This document shows positions 46,790-55,158 of a stretch of DNA of 64,000 nt, piece by piece. Made by a program: the position numbers and the translations under genes. The stretch lies in the NCBI GenBank assembly GCA_036937835.1, contig CM072861.1:26299501-26363500 (forward strand). Reading direction: 5' to 3'. The notes beneath the pieces were generated by a model. That model saw only the letters and a list, made by a program, of their open reading frames with translations. It had not been told where the DNA came from and did no database searches. This DNA is from Pampus argenteus. Its lineage: Eukaryota > Chordata > Actinopteri > Scombriformes > Stromateidae. Every line of letters starts with the position of its first letter. Position 1 is the first letter of the stretch.

Positions 46790-48823
46790 TTATGGGGACA
46801 TGAATTTTACATAACTTGTCCAGTATTCAAACATGTGTTTGGCTGTGGTTTTGGTCCAGTGTATTTTGTCCTGTACTGTAGAAAATAGTTTAGATTGCAG
46901 CTTTGGGATGCAGCAGCAGTGTTTCTGGATCAGTCCATTCAGGTGTGCCAGGCCGGACTGCTCTTCCAGAGGTAAGTCATCTGAGAAATTAATTAAAGGG
47001 ACCCAGACCTCAGCTAACGGGAATTTGGCCTCAGCAGCCTGAATTGTGTCTAATAGCTGCTGTCTGAGTTTTATTTTGGGTGTAGTATTTCTATTGTTTA
47101 GCCCAAATGACAAAATAACTTTTTCCACAGAGGTGGAGGTGGTACTTTTGTCAATCAGAGCCTTTGCATGTGACAATGTGGCTCCTGGATAGCTTTCAAT
47201 TTGTATATGTCGGCCTTGAAAGGGGGGCATTTTGGCCAAATTAGAGTCCCCTATTATAACCCACTTTTTCCTTATGCTAAGGCCCCAATCTTCAAATTTA
47301 TTTTTTGTGTTTATATGTCTCGTCGGTCTCCTGATAGCAGGATCTGGCGTGGTGGGCTGTGTTATGGCCCGTTTAGGCCGTAGTGAGAACCTCATTTGTG
47401 TTGCTCTCCTAAGGCTTCTCATTTTGGCTGGAGTGGACTGGATGGGAGGGGTGATAACAGGGCTTTTTGGAGGGGGATCCGGGCTCTCATCAGATGAGAG
47501 ACACGTGATGGAGTCAGATGTGTGGGCAACCGCCGGGTTTGACGGAGCGGCTGTCAGTGCCGCAGGGGGACCATTTCCAGGTAAGTTTTGATTTTGGTTT
47601 TGTGTTTTTTCCGGCAGGATCCCTGACCTCCGGCTTCTCTGGGGTTTTGGAGGTGACTTTGGAAAGGGATCCAGGGTATCAACAGAGGCAGCGGGTGTCA
47701 GATGAGGAGGGGGTACCTGAGGTATTGCTGTGTCCATAATATTAATTATATTTTCCTCTTGTGGAGGTGACCATCCCCCTGTTTCCACAGTCATTGTGGC
47801 TGTGTCCACGCGGCTCGGTGTCCGGGCTTTCTCCGGGACCCGGACCGGTGGTGGAGAGGGGCCACGGGTCCCCACCAGGGCCTCTCCTCTTATTCTAAGG
47901 TCCGCGTTAACCCTTTCTGTGTGGATAAGTGCTTTGATGTCATGTATTGTGGTAATGTGTGTTTTTTGTATTTTTGGTACAGGAGGTCGGGGGGGCGGTG
48001 GGCTGTCAGGAACCCCCTCCTCCTCTCTATCCACCGTGGGCTCTAGCTCGGCGACCATGAAGGCCTCAACCTGCTCCAGGGTTTCGGACCGGAGCCGTCT
48101 GCCCAGGTTCCTTTTTGCCCAGGCGGTGGCGATTTGGAAGGGGCCCCGCCACTCTCCCTTAGTAAGCCCCTTTAGGGTAAGAAGCTCTTTTTCCAGGGAG
48201 TCAGTGTAGTGATCCCTTAGGATTAACATTGTTGTGTGCTCCCAATTTTTCGCATTTCCCTCAATGAGGAGTTTGGTCTCCTCATTGGGGCTGGCCGGTT
48301 TAATTGTTGTAATTAGGTGTTCTGTTAATTTTTGGATTGTAGGGGGGGGCGGTTTGTCAGAATCAACATTATTCAAATGGTGGGCTATTTTGATTATTGT
48401 GTGTATCGTTCTGACTTTGATGCCAAAGTCCGGGTCTGAGGACTGAGGCTTATTTTCTTCCCTGTTTCCCTCCCTCCTTTCCTTGCGTGTGTTTCTCCCT
48501 GTGTTCTGTGTCGTGTAATGTGTGTTTTGGTTAGTGACATATTTCACTGGTTGTTTTTTGGGGGCCCTACGGCCCCCTGGTACAAAAAATTGTGGCCTGT
48601 AGCCATGATCAACTCTATGGTTGTAGCGTTGAGGGTAGCCGCCCTGATGACCGTGGCCCCTCACCACGGATGCATAACTGGGGCGCTGCCCTGTGGCCTC
48701 GCGACGGCGATGGGAGCGGTACTCGGGTGAACGGCGGCTGGGCCTCTCCTCCCGGGGCCGTCTGAGTCGGTCACGCCGGTAAGAGACCACCGTCCAACCC
48801 TCATCCCTGCTCCTGTCGTACAT
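46790..48823 (-). CDS. PLE family C ORF1: basic protein with SGNH hydrolase domain
   Basis: 677 codons from ATG at 48823. The order is as in family A: Arg-rich N-terminus (DEGWTVVSYRRDRLRRP, SYASVVRG), a helical domain (IKVRTIHTIIKIAHHLNN ... NAKNWEHTTMLILRDHYTD), a Pro/Thr-rich linker, and the SGNH domain with Ser527 (IGDSN), Gly547 (SYPGA), Asn576 (FGLNN), Asp652 and His655 (DKIHW). Unlike A and B, its N-terminus does not encode the CCTAAC motif. It is divergent from A and B along its length. Confidence 0.9.
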   Translation of the reverse strand: MYDRSRDEGWTVVSYRRDRLRRPREERPSRRSPEYRSHRRREATGQRPSYASVVRGHGHQGGYPQRYNHRVDHGYRPQFFVPGGRRAPKKQPVKYVTNQNTHYTTQNTGRNTRKERREGNREENKPQSSDPDFGIKVRTIHTIIKIAHHLNNVDSDKPPPPTIQKLTEHLITTIKPASPNEETKLLIEGNAKNWEHTTMLILRDHYTDSLEKELLTLKGLTKGEWRGPFQIATAWAKRNLGRRLRSETLEQVEAFMVAELEPTVDREEEGVPDSPPPPRPPVPKIQKTHITTIHDIKALIHTERVNADLRIRGEALVGTRGPSPPPVRVPEKARTPSRVDTATMTVETGGWSPPQEENIINIMDTAIPQVPPPHLTPAASVDTLDPFPKSPPKPQRSRRSGILPEKTQNQNQNLPGNGPPAALTAAPSNPAVAHTSDSITCLSSDESPDPPPKSPVITPPIQSTPAKMRSLRRATQMRFSLRPKRAITQPTTPDPAIRRPTRHINTKNKFEDWGLSIRKKWVIIGDSNLAKMPPFQGRHIQIESYPGATLSHAKALIDKSTTSTSVEKVILSFGLNNRNTTPKIKLRQQLLDTIQAAEAKFPLAEVWVPLINFSDDLPLEEQSGLAHLNGLIQKHCCCIPKLQSKLFSTVQDKIHWTKTTAKHMFEYWTSYVKFMSP

Positions 48824-48900
48824 TGTATGGCTGTTTTTGTTTAAATCAGGTGAGTGAAAAAAAATTTATAAATAAATAAATAAATTGTTTTTTGAAAAAA

Positions 48901-48963
48901 TTGAACAAGCTTTAAAGCAACGTTTCGGTCTGTTTTAGACCTTCTTCAGGCAAGCTTGTTCAA
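48901..48963 (-). ncRNA. hammerhead ribozyme motif, family C
   Basis: Minus strand: CTGAAGA, stem II GGTCT/AGACC, GAAA and CGTT. Stem I is long, with a perfect 12-bp TTGAACAAGCTT/AAGCTTGTTCAA pairing. It is the best-formed of the group and lies 78 nt upstream of the ORF1 ATG. Confidence 0.8.
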
Positions 48964-49063
48964 AGATGTGAAAAAAAAGTTTTTTATGTGATGTGAGCAA
49001 GTGTAATGATCTCTCTCTGTCTCTCTGTATTTCTCTAAGCTCAATGCAGCAAGTGGGGGTTAG

Positions 49064-49238
49064 GGTTAGGATGTGGGGAATACTCCCTCCGATACGGGAG
49101 GGAGGGTGCACGGGCCCTCCACCCGGTGGGCCTCCCGTATCCCCAGTCCCGGGAAGGTTGCGGATTACGGCGGCGACGCCTGCCGTATTGGACCGTTGTC
49201 CATCTGTCATCCATCCTGAAAAAACTCCTTAAATCCAA
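49064..49238 (-). mobile_element. family B 3'-terminal stub: ORF1 N-terminus and 3' module
   Basis: ATG at 49238 (or 49214), ending at HPN encoded by CCTAAC (49,064-49,070), then CCCTAACCC and the end of element C. Module: GGCCCGTGCA (49116-49107), an 8-bp hairpin CTCCCTCC/GGAGGGAG (49083-49104), then CCTAACC. Confidence 0.88.
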
Positions 49239-49359
49239 TAAAAAACTCAGGTTTCTTAAACTTAAAAAACTTTTTTATTTAATTTTATAACAAAAAATTA
49301 AAAATCTAAATTCAAAAATCAAAATAAAACTGTACGAAATAAAACTGTACAAATATAAA

Positions 49360-49413
49360 GGTGTGCTCTGGCAACGTTTCGACCTCTAAAGGTCTTCTTC
49401 AGGCCTGCACACC
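49360..49413 (-). ncRNA. hammerhead ribozyme motif, family B (3'-terminal copy)
   Basis: Minus strand: CTGAAGA, stem II GACCT/AGGTC with a TTAG loop, GAAA, CGTT and the predicted cut before GCC. Stem I pairs GGTGTGC with GCACACC and GGC with GCC. Stem III is two base pairs. Confidence 0.8.
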
Positions 49414-49488
49414 TCTCTAACAGTCTGAAACTACACTGCTCTCTCTTCAGAGTCAAAGTAGAAGTGAGCTCCTGCTCTCCTCCTCCTT

Positions 49489-49497
49489 CCTTATATA
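49489..49497 (-). promoter_or_regulatory. TATA box, family B terminal repeat
   Basis: TATATAAGG on the minus strand, 84 nt upstream of the hammerhead. Confidence 0.55.
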
Positions 49498-49799
49498 CCT
49501 GACCAGGCTCCACCCCCTTTCGTCTACGGTAGGTTTCCGGTCAGGTACATACATTTTACTTATTTAATATGTCGTTTTACATTATATTAACCAATAACAG
49601 ATTCAATAAACAACCAAACTGTGTTTTTATAATCGTATACGTAGTGCCATCATAATAAAATATATATTTTAAATGTACAAATGTCTCTATATGAACTATT
49701 TACATAAATATATACACAACTTAACCTAAACATGTGAAATTAGTGATATAATTGTTAAGTACAAAATTAGAGATACAGTAGAGGTAAAAACAAGGAAAA

Positions 49800-50172
49800 T
49801 AGAGGTTACGTATACGTCTTACGGTTAGAAAAAGGTAAGTATAAAGGGTTAGGGTTAGGGCAACCAGTAAGTAGGTTAGGGTTAGGGTTAGGGTAACAGG
49901 TAAGTATGTGGTTAAGGTTAGGGTTAGGGTTAGAAAAGGTTAGGGTTAGGGCAACCGGTAAGTATACGGTTAGGGTTAGGGTAAGTATACGGTTAGGGTT
50001 AGGAAAGGTAAATATGGTAATGGTTAGGTTTTAGGGTTAAGGTTAGGGTTGAAATAGTTAGGGTTAGAGAAACTGGTAAGTATGAAGTCAGAAATATAGA
50101 TACGTATACGTTAAATTATTAGATTCGAATTGTATGAAGTAAAAGGTAAGTAAAAAGGTAAGTAAATACACA
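49800..50172 (-). repeat. 3' UTR of family B copy 1 with TTAGGG and GGTAAGTA words
   Basis: On the + strand the words GGTAAGTA (or GGTAAATA/AGTAAGTA) alternate about ten times with TTAGGG runs, and CGTATACG or GTATAC palindromes occur four times. Non-coding. Copied at 54,786-55,158. Confidence 0.8.
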
Positions 50173-52368
50173 TCAATTTTGTTTTACATTTAACCCAAAC
50201 GGTTGTTTTGTCCCCAGCCAAAATATCCATCGTTTTTCCCTGTTTTTCCTCTCAACATCAGACCAATTAACACCCTTCTGTAGTCCTGCTATCCTCATAG
50301 CTTGCAATCCATGTTCCAAAAAATGTCCAACCAAGGGTGTCTGTACCTCCCGCTTATTCCTAACATTGTACTTATGTTGATACATTCGTGTTGACAACAT
50401 ATTTTTTGTTTCACCAACATATTGTATCTTACATTTTGCACAAAATACAACGTAAACACAATTTTTAGACCTTAAATTGAATTCCTGTTGAATTCTATAA
50501 ATTGTCTTATTCCTATTATTTTTAATAAATTTTATTCTTACAAACTGTGACTCCAATTGTGATGTTCTTTCTCTAATTAATGATGGCAGTTTAGCTCGAA
50601 CCAAAATATCTCTCAAATTTCTATTCCGCCTGTAGGCTGATATAACCTTTGAATTACAAAATACATTATTATGTCCCAATACAGCCTCAAAATTTGACTT
50701 CAATTTATGGTTCAGGACTTTACCAACTGTGGAAAATGTGGTAACCAATGCAATTGTATCCCCATGATTTTCATCCTTCCTATTCCTGAAGGTTTTCAGG
50801 CAATTCCTTAAGAAGGGTCTAGAATACCCCCTCTTCTTAAGGGACCTAAATAAAATTCGAACTGCTTCCCAAAAATCTGTCTCCCTTGTGCAGATGCGTT
50901 CGAATCTAAGCAGTTGAGATTTAACTATTCCTTTAAAAGTATGTTTAGGATGAAAGCTCTTTTGATGGAGCAATGCATGAGTATCTGTACTTTTGAAAAA
51001 AACTTTAATATCCAATTTGAAATTTGTGGCATAGTCTGGACCTTTAAAAACAGTAGTATCCAAAAAGTCAATTGAATTCTCATTTATCTCTGTTTTTAAT
51101 TGAATGGATGAATCGTGGGAATTCAATATCTCAACAAATTCTACAAATTCTTTCTCGGATCCCACCCAAATGCCCCAAATATCATCAAGATAACGCAAAT
51201 AATGAGCTGGTTTCTTTACACATTTTTCAAAAGCTTCTGTCTCCCAATTTGCCATAAAAATATTTGCATAAGCTGGGGCAAACTTTTTGCCCATGGCCGT
51301 CCCTTTGACTTGCAAATAAGATTCTCCATTGAACATAAAATCATTTCGAGTTAAATTAATCTCTAATAGCTTTAGCAGTTCGTCATCCGGCCTTCTTGGG
51401 TCCGGGTACTTCTCAAAGATATTTCTAACGCAAATAATACCAGCATCAATTGGAATATTCGTATATAAATTATCTACATCCATTGAAAAAAAGTAAAATT
51501 TGGATGGGATCCTGAGATTACTCACAATTTTAATAAAATGATACGTATCTCTAACATAGGCAGGGTGTTTAGACGCCAATGGGTTTAGAAAATAATCCAA
51601 ATACTCAGCAGTGAAATATGTTTCGCTACCACAATCCGAAACGATTGGTCTACCCGGGGGAATCTCATATGGAACTGACCATTTTTTCGGATCCTTATGG
51701 ATTTTTGGTAATATGTAGAATCTTCTCTCCCGGGGTTGAACTTCACCAATTAAATACTGTCTTTGTTTTGCATTAATAAACTTCTTCATTCTTAATGTAT
51801 CCAAAATATTGATTACCATTGGAATTGTGTCTAAATACATGGGTTTATCTAATTTTTTATAGTAAGTAACATCTTGTAACTGCCGCTCTACTTCAAATAT
51901 ATACTGTTCCCTACTTAGTATCACCACAGCCGAACCTTTATCTGCTGGCTTGATTACGATATGTTTAGTATTTTGGAGTTCCCGCAGTGCTCTAATTTCT
52001 TGTGGTGAAATATTACAATTTTCAACCATTGGTTTGTAATGTCCTTTAAACATTTTTAAATCTTGGTCAATCAAATTTATAACTTCAATCGGTAATTTAT
52101 CTGGTGGTGGCGTCCAATTAGAAGGACCAACAAATGGTAAAATCTGCCTCCCACTCTTATTTTGAAAATAACTTGCCAATTTAATTTTTCTGTGGTAATT
52201 TTGAATATCCCATTGGAATTGCAACCTATTATCCCTGCCCATGTTAGATGTTGAAACAAAAGACAAGCCTTTGCTCAGGAGAGTGTACTGAGCTTCAGAA
52301 AGCACAAAAGTTTTGGCTAGAACTATTACATCCTCCCCTTGCAAAAAAGAACAACCATTGGCCCCCAC
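50173..52368 (-). CDS. PLE family B ORF2: reverse transcriptase with GIY-YIG endonuclease (copy 1)
   Basis: 731 codons from a GTG at 52368. The -1 frame is open from 52416 with no ATG in the overlap, and begins PLDGLFKCQDPLNP, aligning with SLGKLVKLKGPLSL of family A. RT motifs: IVIKPADKGSAVVILSREQY, LPKIHKDPKKWSVPYEIPPG, FSMDVDNLYTNIPI, GTAMGKKFAPAYANIFM, YLRYLDDIWGIW, DFLDTTVFKG, HPKHTFKGIVKSQLLRFERI. Nuclease: NCVYVVFCAKCKIQYVGETK, Arg/His in STRMYQHKYNV, and REKRWIFWL at the end. The frame is intact with all expected catalytic Asp residues. ORF1 overlap is 37 nt, the same length as in A and C. Confidence 0.93.
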   Translation of the reverse strand: MGANGCSFLQGEDVIVLAKTFVLSEAQYTLLSKGLSFVSTSNMGRDNRLQFQWDIQNYHRKIKLASYFQNKSGRQILPFVGPSNWTPPPDKLPIEVINLIDQDLKMFKGHYKPMVENCNISPQEIRALRELQNTKHIVIKPADKGSAVVILSREQYIFEVERQLQDVTYYKKLDKPMYLDTIPMVINILDTLRMKKFINAKQRQYLIGEVQPRERRFYILPKIHKDPKKWSVPYEIPPGRPIVSDCGSETYFTAEYLDYFLNPLASKHPAYVRDTYHFIKIVSNLRIPSKFYFFSMDVDNLYTNIPIDAGIICVRNIFEKYPDPRRPDDELLKLLEINLTRNDFMFNGESYLQVKGTAMGKKFAPAYANIFMANWETEAFEKCVKKPAHYLRYLDDIWGIWVGSEKEFVEFVEILNSHDSSIQLKTEINENSIDFLDTTVFKGPDYATNFKLDIKVFFKSTDTHALLHQKSFHPKHTFKGIVKSQLLRFERICTRETDFWEAVRILFRSLKKRGYSRPFLRNCLKTFRNRKDENHGDTIALVTTFSTVGKVLNHKLKSNFEAVLGHNNVFCNSKVISAYRRNRNLRDILVRAKLPSLIRERTSQLESQFVRIKFIKNNRNKTIYRIQQEFNLRSKNCVYVVFCAKCKIQYVGETKNMLSTRMYQHKYNVRNKREVQTPLVGHFLEHGLQAMRIAGLQKGVNWSDVERKNREKRWIFWLGTKQPFGLNVKQN

Positions 52369-52379
52369 CTGTGCAGGGT

Positions 52380-54224
52380 TCAGGGGGTCCTGGCATTTAA
52401 AAAGTCCATCCAGTGGTCAAACATGGCCTTACCTGTGTCTGCCGTCCAGTGAATGTCATCGGCCATTGTCTCAAATTTCCTTTCTGGCAACAAAGGAATA
52501 AAGGGCATGTTTCTCTCCAGATGTTCATTGAGTTCCTGGAGATTATCCTGCTCCTCCTGGGGCAGTGCAGATGAAAAGTTGATGAGCGGAATATAGATTT
52601 CCGCATACGGAAACTGTTTCTTGGTCGATCTGAGTGCTCCCTGCACATTCTTTATTGTGGTCTCCTTGAATTTGTTCCTCCTGCTGTTTATTCCGAATGA
52701 CAGGATTATTTTTTCCACCACGAGATCCTGTGGTGGATTGGTATTTTCCATGAGAGCCTGTGCATGTCTGAAGTGGCTCCCTGGATAACTCTCCACCTGC
52801 AGGTCTGAGTTGAAGAAGTCCGGGAAGCTGCACAAGTTGGAATCCCCCACCATCAAGTACTTCCTAAACACATCCAAGGACCAGTCAGTTAACTTCCGTT
52901 GCGTATTGTCATGTCTGAACACCCTAAATTTAGGTGGCGCCTGCTGCACAAAATGGTCCGGTGAGTCCACAAACTCCTCATTCTCCTCATCCAACTCGTG
53001 ATGAATCTGCGTCACCGTCCTAGCCATGCTCCCTTGTGGAGTAGAGGCTCTAGCTCTCTCCTCTTCCTCCTCCTCATAGAGCTCATCAAAGAGAGCTTCC
53101 ACCTCTGAATGTGTGGAGGAGTGATGTACGGATGTCTCTCTCTCACCAGCTTGATGGGTCAGTTCTGGGTCCTCCACGATGCTGTCCTCTGTCAACAGTA
53201 CTCCCCTGTTCCTCCTGTATCTCCCCCTGACCTCCCTCCGATCCTGAGGGGGATCACCTGCTGTGGAACTCGAAGGGGATGGAACTCGAAACCAAACCGT
53301 CCGATCCTGGGGCTGTTGATCCTGATGATCTGTATTAGTGGCTACTGTGACCTTCTGGGCCTGGTCCTGGGTCTGCGCTGAGGTTGCGTTCCGTCCTTGG
53401 GGAACCCTTGCTGGATCCCTGGTCCGGGGCTGATCCTGAGCTGAGTCCTGGGTCTGTGATGCAGTCGTGGTCTGTTGTTGAGGAACCCCTGTTGGGTTCC
53501 TATCCTCCAACCGCGCTGCAATCAAAGCCTCTGCCTGATCAATCGCATCTTGTGAGATCCTTGGCAAATTTTTTCTAGCCCATCTCACCGCCACCTCAAA
53601 GGCTCCCTTCCAGTCCGGAGTAAGGAAGCCACTTAAGTCCTCTAGAAATTCCTCCAAACACTTTTCATAATGTTCCATCAGGATGAGGCATGTGTTGTGG
53701 CCCCAATTCTTAGCATTCCCCACGATGAGGTCGCTTGTGTTACGTCTTGGTGCTGCAGGTTTGATCATACCGGACAGGACCTCCACCATCCGGGTGATCA
53801 TCCGGGGCTCCTCTTTCCCAGGCTTGGGAGCCACATTCTGCAAATGGTGGACCGTCTTGGTCACCGCATAAATTTTCCGGATCAAGCGTCCAAATGTAGG
53901 ATCCGCTGCTTGTCTCCGTACCTCTGGTCCTCCACTCCTGGCAGGAAATCCGGTACGGGCTGGTTGAAACGCCACCCGGCGAACCACATCAGCATATGAT
54001 CCGTATCGGGGACCGGAGAACCAGGTGGCCCGCGGGGGCGGCACTGGCTGGTTAGGATGTGGGGAATACTCCCTCCGATACGGGAGGGAGGGTGCACGGG
54101 CCCTCCACCCGGTGGGCCTCCCGTATCCCCAGTCCCGGGAAGGTTGCGGATTACGGCGGCGACGCCTGCCGTATTGGACCGTTGTCCATCTGTCATCCAT
54201 CCTGAAAAAACTCCTTAAATCCAA
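52380..54224 (-). CDS. PLE family B ORF1: basic protein with SGNH hydrolase domain (copy 1)
   Basis: 614 codons from ATG at 54224. The internal Met at residue 9 (54200, MDDRWTTVQYGRRRR) aligns better with the start of family A. N-terminal Arg-rich region with YADVVRR; helical domain (TFGRLIRKIYAVTKTVHH ... NAKNWGHNTCLILMEHYE); Gln/Asp-rich linker; SGNH domain with Ser462 (VGDSN), Gly482 (SYPGS), Asn513 (FGINS), Asp589 and His592 (DDIHW). The Pro57-Asn58 codons CCTAAC are the point where the terminal stub meets telomeric repeats. Confidence 0.9.
   Translation of the reverse strand: MDLRSFFRMDDRWTTVQYGRRRRRNPQPSRDWGYGRPTGWRARAPSLPYRREYSPHPNQPVPPPRATWFSGPRYGSYADVVRRVAFQPARTGFPARSGGPEVRRQAADPTFGRLIRKIYAVTKTVHHLQNVAPKPGKEEPRMITRMVEVLSGMIKPAAPRRNTSDLIVGNAKNWGHNTCLILMEHYEKCLEEFLEDLSGFLTPDWKGAFEVAVRWARKNLPRISQDAIDQAEALIAARLEDRNPTGVPQQQTTTASQTQDSAQDQPRTRDPARVPQGRNATSAQTQDQAQKVTVATNTDHQDQQPQDRTVWFRVPSPSSSTAGDPPQDRREVRGRYRRNRGVLLTEDSIVEDPELTHQAGERETSVHHSSTHSEVEALFDELYEEEEEERARASTPQGSMARTVTQIHHELDEENEEFVDSPDHFVQQAPPKFRVFRHDNTQRKLTDWSLDVFRKYLMVGDSNLCSFPDFFNSDLQVESYPGSHFRHAQALMENTNPPQDLVVEKIILSFGINSRRNKFKETTIKNVQGALRSTKKQFPYAEIYIPLINFSSALPQEEQDNLQELNEHLERNMPFIPLLPERKFETMADDIHWTADTGKAMFDHWMDFLNARTP
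52395..52401 (-). promoter_or_regulatory. putative -1 frameshift heptamer, family B copy 1
   Basis: TTTAAAT read as T TTA AAT in ORF1 phase, a textbook X-XXY-YYZ slippery site. It is five codons (including stop) before the ORF1 end, the same place as in family A. Confidence 0.65.
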
Positions 54225-54345
54225 TAAAAAACTCAGGTTTCTTAAACTTAAAAAACTTTTTTATTTAATTTTATAACAAAAAATTAAAAATCTAAATTCA
54301 AAAATCAAAATAAAACTGTACGAAATAAAACTGTACAAATATAAA

Positions 54346-54399
54346 GGTGTGCTCTGGCAACGTTTCGACCTCTAAAGGTCTTCTTCAGGCCTGCACACC
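54346..54399 (-). ncRNA. hammerhead ribozyme motif, family B copy 1
   Basis: Copy of 49360-49413, in the 5' UTR of the complete unit. Confidence 0.8.
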
Positions 54400-54474
54400 T
54401 CTCTAACAGTCTGAAACTACACTGCTCTCTCTTCAGAGTCAAAGTAGAAGTGAGCTCCTGCTCTCCTCCTCCTT

Positions 54475-54483
54475 CCTTATATA
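54475..54483 (-). promoter_or_regulatory. TATA box of family B copy 1
   Basis: TATATAAGG, 84 nt upstream of the hammerhead. Confidence 0.6.
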
Positions 54484-54785
54484 CCTGACCAGGCTCCACC
54501 CCCTTTCGTCTACGGTAGGTTTCCGGTCAGGTACATACATTTTACTTATTTAATATGTCGTTTTACATTATATTAACCAATAACAGATTCAATAAACAAC
54601 CAAACTGTGTTTTTATAATCGTATACGTAGTGCCATCCTAATAAAATATATATTTTAAATGTACAAATGTCTCTATATGAACTATTTACATAAATATATA
54701 CACAACTTAACCTAAACATGTGAAATTAGTGATATAATTGTTAAGTACAAAATTAGAGATACAGTAGAGGTAAAAACAAGGAAAA

Positions 54786-55158
54786 TAGAGGTTACGTATA
54801 CGTCTTACGGTTAGAAAAAGGTAAGTATAAAGGGTTAGGGTTAGGGCAACCAGTAAGTAGGTTAGGGTTAGGGTTAGGGTAACAGGTAAGTATGTGGTTA
54901 AGGTTAGGGTTAGGGTTAGAAAAGGTTAGGGTTAGGGCAACCGGTAAGTATACGGTTAGGGTTAGGGTAAGTATACGGTTAGGGTTAGGAAAGGTAAATA
55001 TGGTAATGGTTAGGTTTTAGGGTTAAGGTTAGGGTTGAAATAGTTAGGGTTAGAGAAACTGGTAAGTATGAAGTCAGAAATATAGATACGTATACGTTAA
55101 ATTATTAGATTCGAATTGTATGAAGTAAAAGGTAAGTAAAAAGGTAAGTAAATACACA
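54786..55158 (-). repeat. 3' UTR of family B copy 2
   Basis: Copy of 49,800-50,172. Confidence 0.8.

Larger units (their letters stand above)
44521..49058 (-). mobile_element. PLE family C, single complete element
   Basis: Sense order from the right: about 95 nt of leader, hammerhead, ORF1, ORF2, an 85-nt 3' UTR, and CCTAACCCC joined to telomeric repeats. The right end at about 49,058 abuts the GGTTAGGGTTAGG of the B array. No TATA box remains, so the copy may begin near its transcription start. Confidence 0.88.
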
